This document shows positions 6,432 to 7,555 of a stretch of 7,555 nt of DNA, in pieces; within the stretch, counting starts at the first letter, position 1; each line of letters begins with the position of its first letter. The notes below the pieces were generated by a model, which was not told the origin of the DNA, made no database searches, and saw only the letters and a program-made list of their open reading frames with translations. Location: the NCBI GenBank assembly GCA_003561495.1, contig PWWM01000028.1, positions 1 through 7,555 on the forward strand, in the 5' to 3' direction. Made by a program: the position numbers and the translations under genes. The DNA comes from Gammaproteobacteria bacterium. Lineage in GTDB: Bacteria; Pseudomonadota; Gammaproteobacteria; Xanthomonadales; Wenzhouxiangellaceae.

Positions 6432-7396
6432 GCCTGCTTCGGCTCTTGCCAGCCGGCCCGGGCGTACTGTATCGCCAGTTCGACCCGGCGCTCAGGGTTC
6501 AGCGTTTCCGGATCCGGCAGCCGGTCGATCAGGGACAGTCGTGAGCGTAGACCGCTGCCGTTGGCGATCTGAATCGCCAACCCGGGGCGGGCGTTCATCT
6601 CCAGCACCAGCGGCCCGTGGTCTCGATCCAGGACCAGATCAACGCCGAGGTATCCCAGCGGCACCGCGTTGTAGCAGCGCGCCGCCATCAGCATCAGTTC
6701 CTGCCAGTCCGGCAACTGGAAGGCCTCGATCGACGCCGAGGTATCGGGGTGCTGATCAACCACGCTGGAATTCATCACTGCCTTGAGAGTGGTTCCGGTG
6801 GCCAAATCCACTCCGGTGCCGATAGCGCCCTGATGGAGGTTGGCCTTGCCGCCGGAACGCCGGGTTGGGAGTCGCATCATGGCCATGACCGGAATCCCCC
6901 GGTAGACGATGATGCGAATGTCCGGAACCCCTTCCGGCGCCACCGACTTGAGCACCGGATCCGGATGGATAAGCGCTTCGAGCATGGCGCTGTCGCGTTG
7001 ACCACCGAGAGAGTACATGCCGGCCAGGATGCCGGCGACGTGGTACTGAAGGTCGGTCAGGCTGAGAATTCGCCCGCTACCGGAGACCCAGCCATTGCGC
7101 TGTCGAGCCATGATCACAACGATGCCATCGCCGCCGGAGCCACAGGCCGGTTTGATGACGAACTGATCGAACTCGGCCAGGCGGCGCTCGAGATGGCCGG
7201 CCTCGTACTGACTGCTGATTTCGCCCAGGAGTTCAGGCACAGCGATGCCGTGCTGCTGCAGTCGACGCTTGCACTGGATCTTGTTATCAACCAGCGGATA
7301 CAGGCGGCGCGGATTGTGCCGCATGATGAAGTTGGCGTTACGGTCGTTCAAACCCAGCACGCCGGCGGCTCGTAATCGCCGATACAGACCGATCAT
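6380..7396 (-). CDS. Alpha-L-glutamate ligase-like protein (RimK-related ATP-grasp)
   Basis: ATP-grasp ligases join a carboxylate, activated as acyl-phosphate, to an amine; RimK adds glutamate to a protein tail. This 338-residue protein matches the RimK-related group of uncertain substrate. Visible parts are an N-terminal region with NDRNANFIMRHNPR (17-30) and VDNKIQCKRRL (36-46), the ATP-grasp glycine loop FVIKPACGSGGDGI (79-92), DIRIIVYRGIPV (159-170), the segment GGKANLHQGAIGTG (182-195), and the metal site GVDLVLD (251-257) with LEMNARPG (265-272), whose Glu266 and Asn268 would bind Mg2+. There is no signal peptide or membrane segment, so it should act in the cytoplasm. The ATG at 7396 overlaps the upstream gene's stop as ATGA, suggesting translational coupling to that membrane protein. 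The family domain ends near residue 318; the last 17 residues or so (Thr/Ser/Ala/Arg-rich) are read antisense to the 3' end of the symporter gene and look like a run-on tail. The family is clear; the reaction is not proven. Confidence 0.9.
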   Translation of the reverse strand: MIGLYRRLRAAGVLGLNDRNANFIMRHNPRRLYPLVDNKIQCKRRLQQHGIAVPELLGEISSQYEAGHLERRLAEFDQFVIKPACGSGGDGIVVIMARQRNGWVSGSGRILSLTDLQYHVAGILAGMYSLGGQRDSAMLEALIHPDPVLKSVAPEGVPDIRIIVYRGIPVMAMMRLPTRRSGGKANLHQGAIGTGVDLATGTTLKAVMNSSVVDQHPDTSASIEAFQLPDWQELMLMAARCYNAVPLGYLGVDLVLDRDHGPLVLEMNARPGLAIQIANGSGLRSRLSLIDRLPDPETLNPERRVELAIQYARAGWQEPKQAQDTRPRAAASTSGCSS

Positions 7397-7555
7397 TGTT
7401 GGGCGACCAGCTTGCGGAAACGGATCAATTCGCTGATCCGATAGCCGGAATAGCGGCCCCTGACATGGTCAAGCCAAGCACAACCAGCAGCAACTCGGGG
7501 AAGATAAAAACCAGATGCTGCACCGCATCCAGCGCCATCACGTAATAGGCTAGTG
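7393..7555 (-). CDS. C-terminal end of a polytopic membrane protein, probable inactive-transglutaminase/7TM type, with apparent frameshift
   Basis: Only the 3' end of this gene is present. In the frame starting at 7553 it reads AYYVMALDAVQHLVFIFPE and then LLLVVLGLT, a convincing membrane helix, but this frame then becomes unlikely sequence and stops at 7427-7425. The frame ending at TGA 7395-7393 reads RGRYSGYRISELIRFRKL plus a short tail, a basic cytoplasmic end typical of membrane proteins, while its upstream part looks non-coding. The two halves join with a one-base change of frame near the CCCC run at 7457-7460. The stop of the second frame overlaps the ligase start as ATGA. Ligases of this RimK-related family are known to sit next to a membrane protein with an inactive transglutaminase domain and seven helices; with only about 50 codons visible, that identity rests mainly on context. 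A sequencing error, a real mutation or recoding could explain the frame change. Confidence 0.55.
   Translation of the reverse strand, partial: TSLLRDGAGCGAASGFYLPRVAAGCAWLDHVRGRYSGYRISELIRFRKLVAQQ

Noticed and set aside
6617..7375. 252-codon plus-strand frame opposite the ATP-grasp gene
   Set aside because: The minus strand carries all ATP-grasp motifs in order; the plus-strand translation has no family pattern.
7455..7470. Programmed ribosomal frameshifting at the end of the membrane protein gene
   Set aside because: No canonical slippery heptamer or obvious downstream stimulatory structure is visible, so an indel or sequencing error is preferred; the frame change itself is kept as a finding.

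Overview
This window reads as chromosomal DNA from a GC-rich (roughly 60%) bacterium, most likely a gammaproteobacterium. The support is a full-length bacterial GlnS, a RimK-related ATP-grasp ligase next to the end of a polytopic membrane protein, and close packing of intact genes. No insertion sequence, phage gene, CRISPR array, tRNA or rRNA is visible, and nothing indicates recent transfer. A genus cannot be named from this sequence.

Layout from left to right. (1) A glycogen locus: the first 50 codons of an alpha-glucan phosphorylase (glgP, minus strand, running off the left edge) are divergent from a complete glycogen synthase (glgA, plus strand) across a 254-bp shared control region. One enzyme polymerises ADP-glucose into alpha-1,4-glucan and the other releases it as glucose-1-phosphate. 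(2) A minus-strand run, in transcription order glnS (glutaminyl-tRNA synthetase), a bactofilin cytoskeletal protein, and a small methyltransferase-fold protein of unknown function. The last two are 25 bp apart and look like one transcription unit. The 174-bp gap in front of the bactofilin gene holds a hairpin and four GATC sites. (3) A plus-strand sodium- or proton-coupled dicarboxylate/acidic amino acid symporter, divergent from glnS. (4) A minus-strand pair entering from the right edge: the 3' end of a membrane protein, followed with an ATGA stop/start overlap by an alpha-L-glutamate ligase-like ATP-grasp enzyme.

The best lead is the pair at the right end. RimK-related ligases of this type are known to occur beside an inactive-transglutaminase/seven-helix membrane protein, and their substrate is, as far as I know, not established. 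Here the visible tail of the membrane protein seems to need a one-base change of frame near 7455-7465 to join a hydrophobic helix to its basic cytoplasmic end. This could be a sequencing error, a real mutation or recoding. The ligase's own 3' end runs 52 bp into the convergent symporter gene, so its last residues are antisense to another protein. The second lead is the bactofilin paired with a methyltransferase-like protein whose SAM-binding motif is not canonical. I see no wholly new multi-gene system inside the window; the ligase/membrane-protein unit is the closest candidate and most of its partner lies outside.
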